From an uncultured Spartobacteria bacterium (GTDB lineage: Bacteria; Verrucomicrobiota; Verrucomicrobiia; Chthoniobacterales; Terrimicrobiaceae): 64,000 bases of DNA. The stretch spans positions 10,480 to 74,479 of the forward strand of contig CALCJD010000117.1 of assembly GCA_937960895.1 (NCBI GenBank), in the 5' to 3' direction. Shown piece by piece: positions 48,900 through 56,615 of the stretch (position 1 is the stretch's first letter; each line of letters starts with the position of its first letter). The notes beneath the pieces were generated by a model. It made no database searches. It was not told the DNA's origin and worked only from the letters and a program-made list of their open reading frames with translations. Both the position numbers and the translations under genes were made by a program.

Positions 48900-49849
48900 A
48901 CGATCAGGAAAAAACCACGCTCCTGCGTGTCGGCATCTTTCTGGCCATCGGCCTCGCCATCATCGGGGGCATGGTGGTGTATTTCGGCCGCTTTGGCGAC
49001 GCGGTGCGGGGCTTTTACCGCATCCGCGCCGAATTTGCCGACGCCAGCGGCATCTACAAGGGGGCCAGCGTGCTGCTGGCCGGCGCCAAGGTGGGCCTCG
49101 TGGAAAACAATCCGGTCATCCTGCCCAACATGGACGGGGTTGCCGTGGACCTGAAGATTTACGAAAACGTCGAGATCCCGGGCAAAGCCGAGTTCCTGGT
49201 CGGCAGCTCCGGCCTGCTGGGTGACAAGTTCATCCAGGTCGTGGTCGGTCCCGGCGCCAAGGATTCCCCGCCGATCGCCCCGGGATCCACGGTCCGCGGC
49301 CGCACGGAATCCGGCATCGGCGACCTCACCACCAAGGCGGGGGCCATGATGGAAGAGCTGCAGGCCACGGTGGCCAACATCAAAAGCATCACCGAAAAGC
49401 TGGACCAAAGCGTCTTCACCGGCACCACGGTGGGCGACCTCAATGAAACCATCGCCAACCTGCGCAGCGTCACGACCAAGATCGACAGGGAAATCTTCAC
49501 GGGCACGACGGTCGGCGATCTGAACGCCACCATCGCCAACCTGCGCCAGGCCACCGCCGCCTTTGCCGAAACCTCCAAAAAACTCGACAGCGTGCTGGCC
49601 AAGGTGGACGGCGCGGTGGGCACGGGCGACGAGGCGCTCAAATCCGCCAAGGCGGCCGCCGACGAGGTGAAGAAGGCGGTCACCGACGTGCGGGGCCTGG
49701 TCAACCAGGCCCGGCAGGGCCGCGGGGCGCTGGGGGTTCTGCTCTCGGATCGCGAAGTCGCCGACAATCTCCGGGCCCTTGTGCGGAACCTGCGCCGCCA
49801 CGGAATCCTCTTTTACAAGGATCGCGCCGCCGAGCAGGCCGGACGTTGA
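48896..49849 (+). CDS. MlaD/MCE-domain substrate-binding protein
   Basis: A 317-residue protein with an N-terminal membrane helix (LLRVGIFLAIGLAIIGGMVV) and one MCE domain (about residues 38-125; FADASGIYKGASVLLAGAKV, GKAEFLVGSSGLLGDKFIQV). A helical C-terminal part contains two near-identical repeats of about 35 residues: FTGTTVGDLNETIANLRSVT and FTGTTVGDLNATIANLRQAT. Such tails form the lipid-conducting needle of longer MCE proteins. It completes the MlaEFD set in this operon. No MlaA, MlaB or MlaC homologue is adjacent. Confidence 0.93.
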   Translation: MNDQEKTTLLRVGIFLAIGLAIIGGMVVYFGRFGDAVRGFYRIRAEFADASGIYKGASVLLAGAKVGLVENNPVILPNMDGVAVDLKIYENVEIPGKAEFLVGSSGLLGDKFIQVVVGPGAKDSPPIAPGSTVRGRTESGIGDLTTKAGAMMEELQATVANIKSITEKLDQSVFTGTTVGDLNETIANLRSVTTKIDREIFTGTTVGDLNATIANLRQATAAFAETSKKLDSVLAKVDGAVGTGDEALKSAKAAADEVKKAVTDVRGLVNQARQGRGALGVLLSDREVADNLRALVRNLRRHGILFYKDRAAEQAGR

Positions 49850-49863
49850 TCCATGGGGCGGCC

Positions 49864-50547
49864 ATGACAGCAACCCGCCGGGCCGCCTCCCCCCTCGAAT
49901 CCTGCCTCCTTTCGGCCGTCGGCGGCTGCGTCGACGCCATCGGCCTCATCACCCTCGGCGGTCTGTTCGTCTCGCACATGAGCGGCAACACGGCGTCGCT
50001 CGGAGCGGCCTTTGGCCAGGGACACTGGAGCGTCGGCCTGCCCCATCTTTTTGCCGTGCCCGTCTTTGTCCTGGGCCTGTTTCTCGGCTACTTCTGGGTC
50101 GGACAAAGCCCGCGCCGCTGCGCGTTGGTTTTCCTCATTGAAGCCGCCCTGCTCGCCCTCTTCGGCCTCGGTCTCCGGCTGCACGACGGCGTCCGTTCCG
50201 ACACCCCGGCGTATTATCTGCTGGCCGCCCTGCCCCTGCTCGCGATGGGACTGCAAAACGCGACCCTGCGTCAGGTCGGACATTCCACCTTTCCGTCCAC
50301 CTACGTCACCGGCGTGCTGGACCGGCTGGCCAAATCCGCCGCCCTTTGGGTGCGGCTCCGTCGCACCCCGGACGGTGCCGGTCATGGCCGGGACGCCCTG
50401 ATTTCCGTGGGCGTCTGGCTTGCCTACGTGACCGGCGCCATCGGAGGCGGTGCGGGCCTGCTTTTTCTGCGTCCGCTGGCGCTCCTGGTCCCGATTCTGA
50501 TTCTTGTCGGGCTCGCCATCCCCCTTTCCCGGGAGGCCGAGGCCTGA
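49864..50547 (+). CDS. YoaK/DUF1275 family membrane protein
   Basis: A 227-residue integral membrane protein of the YoaK (DUF1275) type. It begins with SAVGGCVDAIGLITLGGLFV, followed by the hallmark SHMSGNTASLGAAFGQGHWS, and has five to six membrane segments (FAVPVFVLGLFLGYFWVGQ, VFLIEAALLALFGLGLRLH, NATLRQVGHSTFPSTYVTGV). Function unknown. The ATG at 49864 lies 14 nt after the MCE stop. A TTG at 49846 is in frame but overlaps that stop. Its position suggests it belongs to the Mla operon. Confidence 0.88.
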   Translation: MTATRRAASPLESCLLSAVGGCVDAIGLITLGGLFVSHMSGNTASLGAAFGQGHWSVGLPHLFAVPVFVLGLFLGYFWVGQSPRRCALVFLIEAALLALFGLGLRLHDGVRSDTPAYYLLAALPLLAMGLQNATLRQVGHSTFPSTYVTGVLDRLAKSAALWVRLRRTPDGAGHGRDALISVGVWLAYVTGAIGGGAGLLFLRPLALLVPILILVGLAIPLSREAEA

Positions 50548-50578
50548 CCGGGCCGGCGGACCGCACGGCATGCCCGGC

Positions 50579-50592
50579 GGGAACGTGTTCCC
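50579..50592. repeat. 14-bp perfect palindrome at the end of ilvD
   Basis: GGGAACGTGTTCCC is fully self-complementary and ends in the ilvD stop codon region, between convergent yoaK-like and ilvD genes. The two-base loop would be too tight for a normal hairpin; an operator or a coincidental element is possible. Confidence 0.35.
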
Positions 50593-52286
50593 TACGAACC
50601 GGAGTCCGGAACCCGCAGCACGGCCCCGGTGTCCGCACTGGTGACAAGGGCGGCATAGCGGGTGAGATATCCGGGGAGCGCCCGCGAAGGCGGTCTTTTC
50701 CACCGCGCCCGGCGGGCGGCCAATTCGGCATCGTCCACCAGCAGCGAGAGCGTCCGGCCCGGGATGTCGATGGCAATGCGATCCCCGGGTTCCACGAGGG
50801 CCAGCGGTCCCCCGGCGGCGGCTTCCGGCGAAACATGGCCGATGGCTCCGCCGCGCGTCGCCCCGGAAAACCGTCCGTCGGTGATCAGGGCCACGCTTTC
50901 GGCGAGTCCGCGTCCGGCGATGGCCGCCGTGGGGGAAAGCATTTCCGGCATGCCCGGACCGCCGCGGGGCCCCTCGTAGCGGATCACCACCACATCCCCG
51001 GCCCTCACCCGCCCGGTGAGGATCCCGACATTGGCCTCCGCCTCGGATTCAAAAACCACCGCCGGTCCGGTGAACTGCATCATGGACGGCGCCACGCCCG
51101 CCGCCTTCACCACACATCCGCCCGGCGCCAGATTGCCGAAAAGGACGGCCAGCCCGCCGGAGGCGGAATACGCACGGTCCCACGGACGGATGACCTCCTC
51201 ATCGCGCACCGTGGCGGCCTCCGCCACCTCGCCCAAAGTCCGGCCGGAAACCGTCGGCACATCAAGATGCAGGAGGCCGGCTTTTTCGGCCAGGCGTTTG
51301 AGGATGGCGCCGATTCCCCCGGCCCGGTGCACATCCTCCATGTGGTGCACGCCGGAGGGCGCCACCTTGCACACCTGCGGAACCCGGGCGGCAATGGCGT
51401 TGAAATCGGCCATCTCCAGCGGCACCCCGGCCTCGCGCGCGATGGCCAGCGTGTGCAGCACGGTGTTCGACGAACCGCCCATGGCCATGTCGAGGACGAC
51501 GGCATTTTCGAAGGACCGCCGCGTCAGAAGGTCCGAGGGACGCACATTGTCGCGGACCAGCCGGACAATCGTCCGGCCCGCCTCCTCAAAGAGCCGCTCC
51601 CGATCCGGATCGGTGGCCAGAATCGAGCCGTTGCCGGGCAGGGCGATGCCCAGCGCCTCGCAGAGGCAGTTCATGGAATTGGCCGTGAACATGCCGGAAC
51701 ACGATCCGCAGCCCGGACACGCGAGGCGTTCGATTTCCCCGAGCCGGCTTTCGGAAATGCGCTGCGCGGACAACTCACCCACCGCTTCAAACACCGACGC
51801 CAGGTCGAGACCGGCCCCGGTCCGGGGGTCCCGCCCCGCGCGCATGGGTCCTCCGGAAACAAACACCGCGGGAATGTTCACGCGGGCCACCGCCATCAGC
51901 ATGCCGGGCACGATCTTGTCGCAGTTGGGAATGCAGACCACGCCGTCGAAACAATGGGCCCGCAGCATGGTTTCCACCGAGTCGGCAATGAGCTCGCGCG
52001 AGGCCAGCGAATAGCGCATGCCGCCGTGGCCCATCGCAATGCCGTCATCCACGCCGATGGTGTTGAATTCAAAGGGAACGCCGCCGGCGGCGCGGATGGC
52101 GGCCCGCACCTTGCGGCCCACCTCGTCGAGGTGGACGTGGCCGGGGATGATCTGGACGAAGGAATTGGCCACGGCGATGAACGGCTTGTCCCAGTCGTCC
52201 TCGGATTCCAGCACGCCGGTGGCGCGCAGCAGGCTGCGGTGCGGCGCGCGATGGGCGCCGCGTTTGATGGTGTCGCTGATGGGCAT
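50592..52286 (-). CDS. ilvD: Dihydroxy-acid dehydratase
   Basis: A 564-residue iron-sulfur dehydratase in valine, leucine and isoleucine synthesis. It shows DKPFIAVANSFVQIIPGHVH, DDGIAMGHGGMRYSLASREL, the cluster cysteines in GVVCIPNCDKIVPGMLMAVA and LACPGCGSCSGMFTANSMNC, and the C-terminal GLAESVALITDGRFSGATRG. The ATG at 52286 gives a canonical N terminus (MGMPISDTIKRGAHRAPHRS); the in-frame start at 52328 lies upstream of the probable -10 box TATTAT (52318-52313) and so is rejected. It is divergent from a LysR regulator, which probably controls it. Confidence 0.97.
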   Translation of the reverse strand: MPISDTIKRGAHRAPHRSLLRATGVLESEDDWDKPFIAVANSFVQIIPGHVHLDEVGRKVRAAIRAAGGVPFEFNTIGVDDGIAMGHGGMRYSLASRELIADSVETMLRAHCFDGVVCIPNCDKIVPGMLMAVARVNIPAVFVSGGPMRAGRDPRTGAGLDLASVFEAVGELSAQRISESRLGEIERLACPGCGSCSGMFTANSMNCLCEALGIALPGNGSILATDPDRERLFEEAGRTIVRLVRDNVRPSDLLTRRSFENAVVLDMAMGGSSNTVLHTLAIAREAGVPLEMADFNAIAARVPQVCKVAPSGVHHMEDVHRAGGIGAILKRLAEKAGLLHLDVPTVSGRTLGEVAEAATVRDEEVIRPWDRAYSASGGLAVLFGNLAPGGCVVKAAGVAPSMMQFTGPAVVFESEAEANVGILTGRVRAGDVVVIRYEGPRGGPGMPEMLSPTAAIAGRGLAESVALITDGRFSGATRGGAIGHVSPEAAAGGPLALVEPGDRIAIDIPGRTLSLLVDDAELAARRARWKRPPSRALPGYLTRYAALVTSADTGAVLRVPDSGS

Positions 52287-52312
52287 GCCCCAAGGATGCG
52301 GCGGCGCCATGC

Positions 52313-52350
52313 ATAATAAAAATGCCATTTTCGGGCGATTCTGATATCAA
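52313..52350. promoter_or_regulatory. Divergent ilvD/LysR promoter region with inverted repeat
   Basis: On the reverse strand TATTAT (52318-52313) is a near-consensus -10 box for ilvD. On the forward strand ATGCCA (52322-52327), 17 nt, TATCAA (52345-52350) precedes the LysR ATG at 52357 by 6 nt. AAAAT-GCC-ATTTT (52319-52331) is an inverted repeat lying between the boxes, where a LysR-type regulator would bind. Assignment is by sequence inspection only. Confidence 0.45.
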
Positions 52351-52356
52351 TTTGCT

Positions 52357-53292
52357 ATGGATTACACCCTGCGCGAGCTGGAGTGTTTCTCGGCGGTGGC
52401 CGCGGAACTCTCCTTCACCCGGGCGGCCCGCCGTCTGCATCTGGCCCAGCCGGCGCTTTCCCGGCACATCCGCACGCTGGAGGAAAAGATCGGCGCGCGG
52501 CTATTTGACCGTCAGCCCCGGGCGGTGGCGCTCACCGCGGCCGGCCGGGTGTTCTTTGAGGAGAGCCGGGGCCTGCTGGCGCAGTTGGTGCGGGCGGGCG
52601 AAACCGCCCGCCGGGCCGCACTGGGCGAGGAAACCCGTCTGCGCATCGGTTTCGTCAGCGCCGTCCTCGGCGGCGAAATCATGCGCATTCTGCGGCGCTT
52701 TCGCGAAACCCATCCCTCCGTGCAGTTGCTCCTGCACGACCTGCCTCCCGCCGAACAGATGCGCCTCATCGCCGAGGGCCGTCTTGACGCCGGATTTGTC
52801 GGTCTGCTTCCCCCGGAGCGCACCGCGGGATTGCGTTTTGTGCCCTGGCACCGGGAGCGTCTGCGGGTATTCGTGCCCTCCGGGCACCCCCTGGCCCGCC
52901 GCTCGCGCGTGGACCTCCGGGCCCTGCGCGACGAACGGTTTGTCGCCGTCTCCAGCGAGGCGGCACCGGCCTTTTCCGCGCGGGTCCACGAGCTCTGCCG
53001 CCAGGCCGGTTTCCGTCCGCGCATCGTCCTCGAATCCTCCCGGGCCCAGGCCGTGGCCATCATGGTGGCGGCCGGCTGCGGGGTGGCCATCCTTCCGGAA
53101 TCGCTGCGCAGTTTCGCCGGGGCATCGGCGCCGGGCCTCGCCCTGCGGGGATCCCCGGATATCACCCACGTTTTTGCGCGAGCCGCCGCGGTGCCGACTC
53201 CCGTCATGAACAATCTGCTCGGGATCCTGACTTCATCCGCCACCGCGAAAAATCCCCGGAATTCGTCGGAACAGGACGGCGGACGAAACTAG
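52357..53292 (+). CDS. LysR family transcriptional regulator
   Basis: A 311-residue LTTR. The N-terminal helix-turn-helix is LRELECFSAVAAELSFTRAA, RRLHLAQPALSRHIRTLEEK (residues about 5-44), followed by the linker helix and a two-lobed effector domain (LRIGFVSAVLGGEIMRILRR, GRLDAGFVGLLPPERTAGLR, VAIMVAAGCGVAILPESLRS). The domain resembles aromatic-acid or BenM-type regulators, but context links it to ilvD, which diverges from it 70 nt away. An unusual polar tail (residues about 288-311) is present. Followed by a strong terminator. Confidence 0.95.
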   Translation: MDYTLRELECFSAVAAELSFTRAARRLHLAQPALSRHIRTLEEKIGARLFDRQPRAVALTAAGRVFFEESRGLLAQLVRAGETARRAALGEETRLRIGFVSAVLGGEIMRILRRFRETHPSVQLLLHDLPPAEQMRLIAEGRLDAGFVGLLPPERTAGLRFVPWHRERLRVFVPSGHPLARRSRVDLRALRDERFVAVSSEAAPAFSARVHELCRQAGFRPRIVLESSRAQAVAIMVAAGCGVAILPESLRSFAGASAPGLALRGSPDITHVFARAAAVPTPVMNNLLGILTSSATAKNPRNSSEQDGGRN

Positions 53293-53308
53293 ACAGAGGG
53301 CGGACCGG

Positions 53309-53328
53309 ACGGGGGCGCCCCCCGTTTT
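53309..53328 (+). terminator. Intrinsic terminator of the LysR gene
   Basis: ACGGGGG (53309-53315) and CCCCCGT (53319-53325) form a 7-bp stem with a three-base loop CGC, followed by TTT. It begins 17 nt after the stop. An outer CGGACC/GGTCCG pair (53301-53306 and 53329-53334) flanks it. Confidence 0.7.
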
Positions 53329-53337
53329 GGTCCGTTC

Positions 53338-53778
53338 CTAATTGCGCAGGGAGGCGCGCACTTCGGCCACAGTTTCCAACGCCACCTTTTCGCGCCGGCT
53401 GCCGTAGGTGTCCCGCACATAGGCGACGATGGAGGCCACCTCGGCATCGCTCAAATAACGCTGCGGCGGCATCACCCCGTTGAATTTTTTGCTGCCGACC
53501 ATGCTTTCGTTTCGGCGTCCGCCGAGAATCACCCGGGCCAGGGCGTCCGGGGGCTGGGCCAGCACGTCGGATCCCCGCAAAGGCGGCGCGATGGGACTCC
53601 CGTTGCCGTCATAATGACACTGGGCACAGGTGCGGGAGTAGAGGGATTTGCCGTGGGACAACTGCTCGGAAAGGGTGGCCGGCACGGTTGTTCCGCCCCC
53701 GCCGCCGGGCGAACAGGAACACAAACCCGTCATCACAATCACTCCAGGAAAAAGCAACTTCTTCAAACGCATCAGCAT
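53338..53778 (-). CDS. c-type cytochrome lipoprotein
   Basis: A 146-residue exported single-haem cytochrome. From ATG 53778 the signal peptide is MLMRLKKLLFPGVIVMTGLC followed by SCSPGGGGG, a lipobox-like site and a glycine-rich linker. The haem site is SRTCAQCHYDGNG (CxxCH), the distal Met ligand is in NGVMPPQRYLSDAEVASIVA. It is small and probably donates electrons within the periplasm. No oxidase gene is adjacent. The reading frame upstream to 53988 has no plausible signal and is dismissed. It is convergent with LysR. Confidence 0.9.
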   Translation of the reverse strand: MLMRLKKLLFPGVIVMTGLCSCSPGGGGGTTVPATLSEQLSHGKSLYSRTCAQCHYDGNGSPIAPPLRGSDVLAQPPDALARVILGGRRNESMVGSKKFNGVMPPQRYLSDAEVASIVAYVRDTYGSRREKVALETVAEVRASLRN

Positions 53779-53870
53779 CCGCGCCAAATTGCCGTTTTCG
53801 GAGGCTTTTTCCAACCCCGGGATGCACTCCGCGCATTTCGCCCGCCCCTCCCCGGGACCCGCGGTAGGAA

Positions 53871-53899
53871 TTGCCACGGCCTCCGAATTCTGCTTTAAA
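53871..53899 (+). promoter_or_regulatory. Putative sigma-70 promoter of the porin gene
   Basis: TTGCCA (53871-53876), exact 17-nt spacer, TTTAAA (53894-53899) preceded by TGC (extended -10). The ATG of the porin follows 19 nt downstream. The layout matches a good housekeeping promoter. Confidence 0.5.
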
Positions 53900-53918
53900 C
53901 GAGCCGGCCTCTCTCCCC

Positions 53919-55337
53919 ATGAAAAAAAACCTTCTGTTGGGCGGCGCCATCGCCCTTGCCGTTTCCTCATCGTTCGCCGCCGAACCAACAGGTCTCCTCG
54001 AGGACCCCAACCGCAGCGGACGATCCCGCTTCTGGGAATATTACGACCCCTATCCCTCCAACGCCATCGGCTCGCACCAGTGGTGGGAGGGGCCGACGTT
54101 GACCGGCGACTGGTGGGGCATTCGCAACTTGCTCGACGATTCCGGCGTGGAAATTTCCGCCAGCTACACGAACAACATCGCCGGCAATCCCGTCGGCGGG
54201 GTCGGTCAGGGCTTCACCTACGCCGACAACTTCGGGTTCGGCGTTCTCCTGGATTTCGAAAAGCTGATCGGCTGGCGGGGGCTGACCCTGGTTGTCAGCG
54301 GCCTCAACCGGGACGGCACCAGTCTTTCGCAGGAATACATCATGAACCAGTTCACCGTGCAGCAGGTTTTCGGGGGGTCGGCGGTGATGTTTTATGCCCT
54401 GGCTTTCGAGCAGAAGCTGTTTGACGAACTCATCAGCCTGAAATTCGGCCGCTTTGCCACGGGGGACGACTTCGCCTCATCGCCGTTCTACTGGCTCTAC
54501 ATGAACAACGGCATCGACGGGAATCCGCAGTCGCTGCCGGTCAACACCCAGTTCTCCGCCTATCCCTGGGCAGTCTGGGGCGCCCGCCTGCGCGTGGATC
54601 CCAGTCCGGAATTTTTCGCCATGATGGGCATCTACCAGGTCTCGGACCGCGTCTTTGTCCGCAACTATCACGGCCTCGACTGGAGCATGCGCGCCAACGA
54701 CGGCGTGCAATTTCTCTGGCAGTTCGGCTGGACCCCCGAGTTCTTCAAGCGGCCGGTCGGGGCCGGCACCGCCGATGACGGCAAGACGGTGGCCGACGGC
54801 AAATCCGCGAAAAAGACCTTCTCTCCCGCGGAGATGAAGGGTTATCCGGGCCACTACTGGTTCGGCGTCTATTATTCGCCGTGGGAATTTCCCCAGTTCG
54901 GCACCTCCGAGCGCGCGCGCAATTCGTATGGATTCTACTGGCATGCGGACCAGATGGTCTTTCAGGAAACGGCGGGCGGCGACCAGGGGCTGTACGTCTG
55001 GTCGGCCATCACCCTGTCCCCGCAGCAAAACATCGCCAAGCTCCCTTTCCAGGTGAACGGCGGCCTGGTCTACAAGGGGCTCATTCCGACGCGCGACCAT
55101 GACTTCACCGCCCTCGGCGTCGTTTACGGCAAGTTCAGCAAAAACTACGCGCAAACCGTCGCCGAGGCCGGCGGCGGATACCCCGACTACGAACTCGTCT
55201 TCGAAGCGAACTACAAAATCCAGATCACCAAGTTCGCCTTCGTGCAGCCGGACATCCAGTGGGTCATCAACCCCGGCGGCACCGGCAACATTCCCAACGC
55301 CCTCGTGCTGGGCGCCCAGATGGGCGTCACGTTTTGA
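53919..55337 (+). CDS. OprB-family carbohydrate porin
   Basis: A 472-residue outer-membrane beta-barrel. It has a signal peptide (KKNLLLGGAIALAVSSSFAA), then WWEGPTLTGDWWGIRNLLDD, the hallmark early OprB segment. It then carries regular amphipathic strands with aromatic girdles, e.g. FGFGVLLDFEKLIGWRGLTL and ALAFEQKLFDELISLKFGRF. It ends in a terminal Phe (NALVLGAQMGVTF), the usual beta-barrel assembly signal. It should allow glucose-type sugars through the outer membrane, linking to the sugar importers and GH1 enzyme. Fits the porin promoter just upstream. Confidence 0.94.
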   Translation: MKKNLLLGGAIALAVSSSFAAEPTGLLEDPNRSGRSRFWEYYDPYPSNAIGSHQWWEGPTLTGDWWGIRNLLDDSGVEISASYTNNIAGNPVGGVGQGFTYADNFGFGVLLDFEKLIGWRGLTLVVSGLNRDGTSLSQEYIMNQFTVQQVFGGSAVMFYALAFEQKLFDELISLKFGRFATGDDFASSPFYWLYMNNGIDGNPQSLPVNTQFSAYPWAVWGARLRVDPSPEFFAMMGIYQVSDRVFVRNYHGLDWSMRANDGVQFLWQFGWTPEFFKRPVGAGTADDGKTVADGKSAKKTFSPAEMKGYPGHYWFGVYYSPWEFPQFGTSERARNSYGFYWHADQMVFQETAGGDQGLYVWSAITLSPQQNIAKLPFQVNGGLVYKGLIPTRDHDFTALGVVYGKFSKNYAQTVAEAGGGYPDYELVFEANYKIQITKFAFVQPDIQWVINPGGTGNIPNALVLGAQMGVTF

Positions 55338-55388
55338 TCCTGCGGCCGCCCCTTGCCCAAGGCCCCGCCTTGTGGAAAGGTTGATTTC

Positions 55389-56498
55389 ATGGGGAAGGTC
55401 CTTCCGGGATTGGTGCTGGCGCTTTGGCTGACCGCGTCCTCCGCGCCTGCCTTCGACTGGCAGCTCAGGCGCATTGACGGACGGGACTACGCCAGCCTGA
55501 AAAAAATCGCCGAGTTCTACAATCTGCCCACCGGGTTCACCCCGAGGGACAACGTGGTGTACCTGAACCGCGACCGCCGCAGCCTGCGGGCCACCCGCGA
55601 CAGCCGGGAGTTCGAAATCAACGGCATCAAACACGTCCTCTCCTTCCCCGTGATCGAGCGCGACGGGCAATGGTGGGTCTCCCGGATGGATCTCGGAAAA
55701 ACCATCGAGCCGGCCTTCCGTCCGGAACTGGTGCCCGGCGTGCGCCCCTTTGACACGGTCGTTCTCGATCCCGGCCATGGCGGTCACGACAAAGGCGCCG
55801 CCGGACGGTATGAACTGGAAAAAAACTTCACCCTCGACGTGGCCCGGCGTGTGCGCAATGAACTGCAAAAGGCCGGGGTCAATGTCCTGATGACCCGCAA
55901 CAGCGACACCTTCGTCGAACTGCACGACCGCGCCGCCCTCGCCAATGCCCGCCAGAAGGCGATCTTTGTCAGCCTGCATTTCAACGCCTCATCCAACCCG
56001 GAGGCCCAGGGACTGGAAATCTTCTGCATCACGCCGCGCGGATCGCCGTCAACGGAATACGACGAACTCCTCGTCCGCGACATGATCCAGGAATTCGGAA
56101 ACGAGAACGAACTCCAGAGTTTCACGCTCGCCAACGCGATCTACCACTCGCTGCACGGCTCGCTCAAAATGGCCGACCGCGGTGTGAAACGCGCCCGGTT
56201 TGCCGTGCTGCGCCTCACGAAAATGCCGGCCGTGCTGGTCGAGGGCGGGTTTCTTTCCAATTCCACCGACGGCCGCCTCATTGCCAGCCGGGACTGGCGC
56301 GACGCCTACGCCCGGGCCGTGGCCCGCGGCATCCTGGAATATCGCCGGCTGGCCGAATTCCGGATTCCACCCCGGCTTGTTTCCGACTACCGGGATCCCC
56401 AATCCACCCGGATTCCCACCGTGGCCGCCCTGCCCTCCCCCACGCCCAAGCCCGCGAGCATCACCCTGCGCGACCTGCCGCCGGAGGCTTCGAACTGA
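55389..56498 (+). CDS. N-acetylmuramoyl-L-alanine amidase with AMIN-like N-terminal domain
   Basis: A 369-residue exported amidase (Amidase_3). Signal peptide about residues 1-21 (LPGLVLALWLTASSAPAFD). Residues about 22-125 resemble a stalk/copper-amine-oxidase-N-like module (LRRIDGRDYASLKKIAEFYN, YLNRDRRSLRATRDSREFEI). The catalytic part has DTVVLDPGHGGHDKGAAGRY, the Glu ligand in LEKNFTLDVARRVRNELQKA, the second His in IFVSLHFNASSNPEAQGLEI, and the catalytic Glu in AVLVEGGFLSNSTDG. A GGAAAGG site precedes the ATG. A second, shorter lipoprotein amidase is encoded at 36309. Confidence 0.93.
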   Translation: MGKVLPGLVLALWLTASSAPAFDWQLRRIDGRDYASLKKIAEFYNLPTGFTPRDNVVYLNRDRRSLRATRDSREFEINGIKHVLSFPVIERDGQWWVSRMDLGKTIEPAFRPELVPGVRPFDTVVLDPGHGGHDKGAAGRYELEKNFTLDVARRVRNELQKAGVNVLMTRNSDTFVELHDRAALANARQKAIFVSLHFNASSNPEAQGLEIFCITPRGSPSTEYDELLVRDMIQEFGNENELQSFTLANAIYHSLHGSLKMADRGVKRARFAVLRLTKMPAVLVEGGFLSNSTDGRLIASRDWRDAYARAVARGILEYRRLAEFRIPPRLVSDYRDPQSTRIPTVAALPSPTPKPASITLRDLPPEASN

Positions 56499-56575
56499 GC
56501 TTCCCGGCCCTCTCCAGCAAAAGCGCGATTCCCCCCCACCGCCCACGCAGAGACCTCCTCGCCGGGGACCACGCG

Positions 56576-56601
56576 GGGAGTCCGTCGTTCTTCCGACTCC
56601 C
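56576..56601. terminator. Hairpin between convergent amidase and RND genes
   Basis: GGGAGTC (56576-56582) and GACTCCC (56595-56601) form a 7-bp stem with a 12-nt loop. It lies between the amidase stop (56498) and the RND stop (56616). There is no U-tract. Confidence 0.4.
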
Positions 56602-56615
56602 GACGCGCCTGCGGA

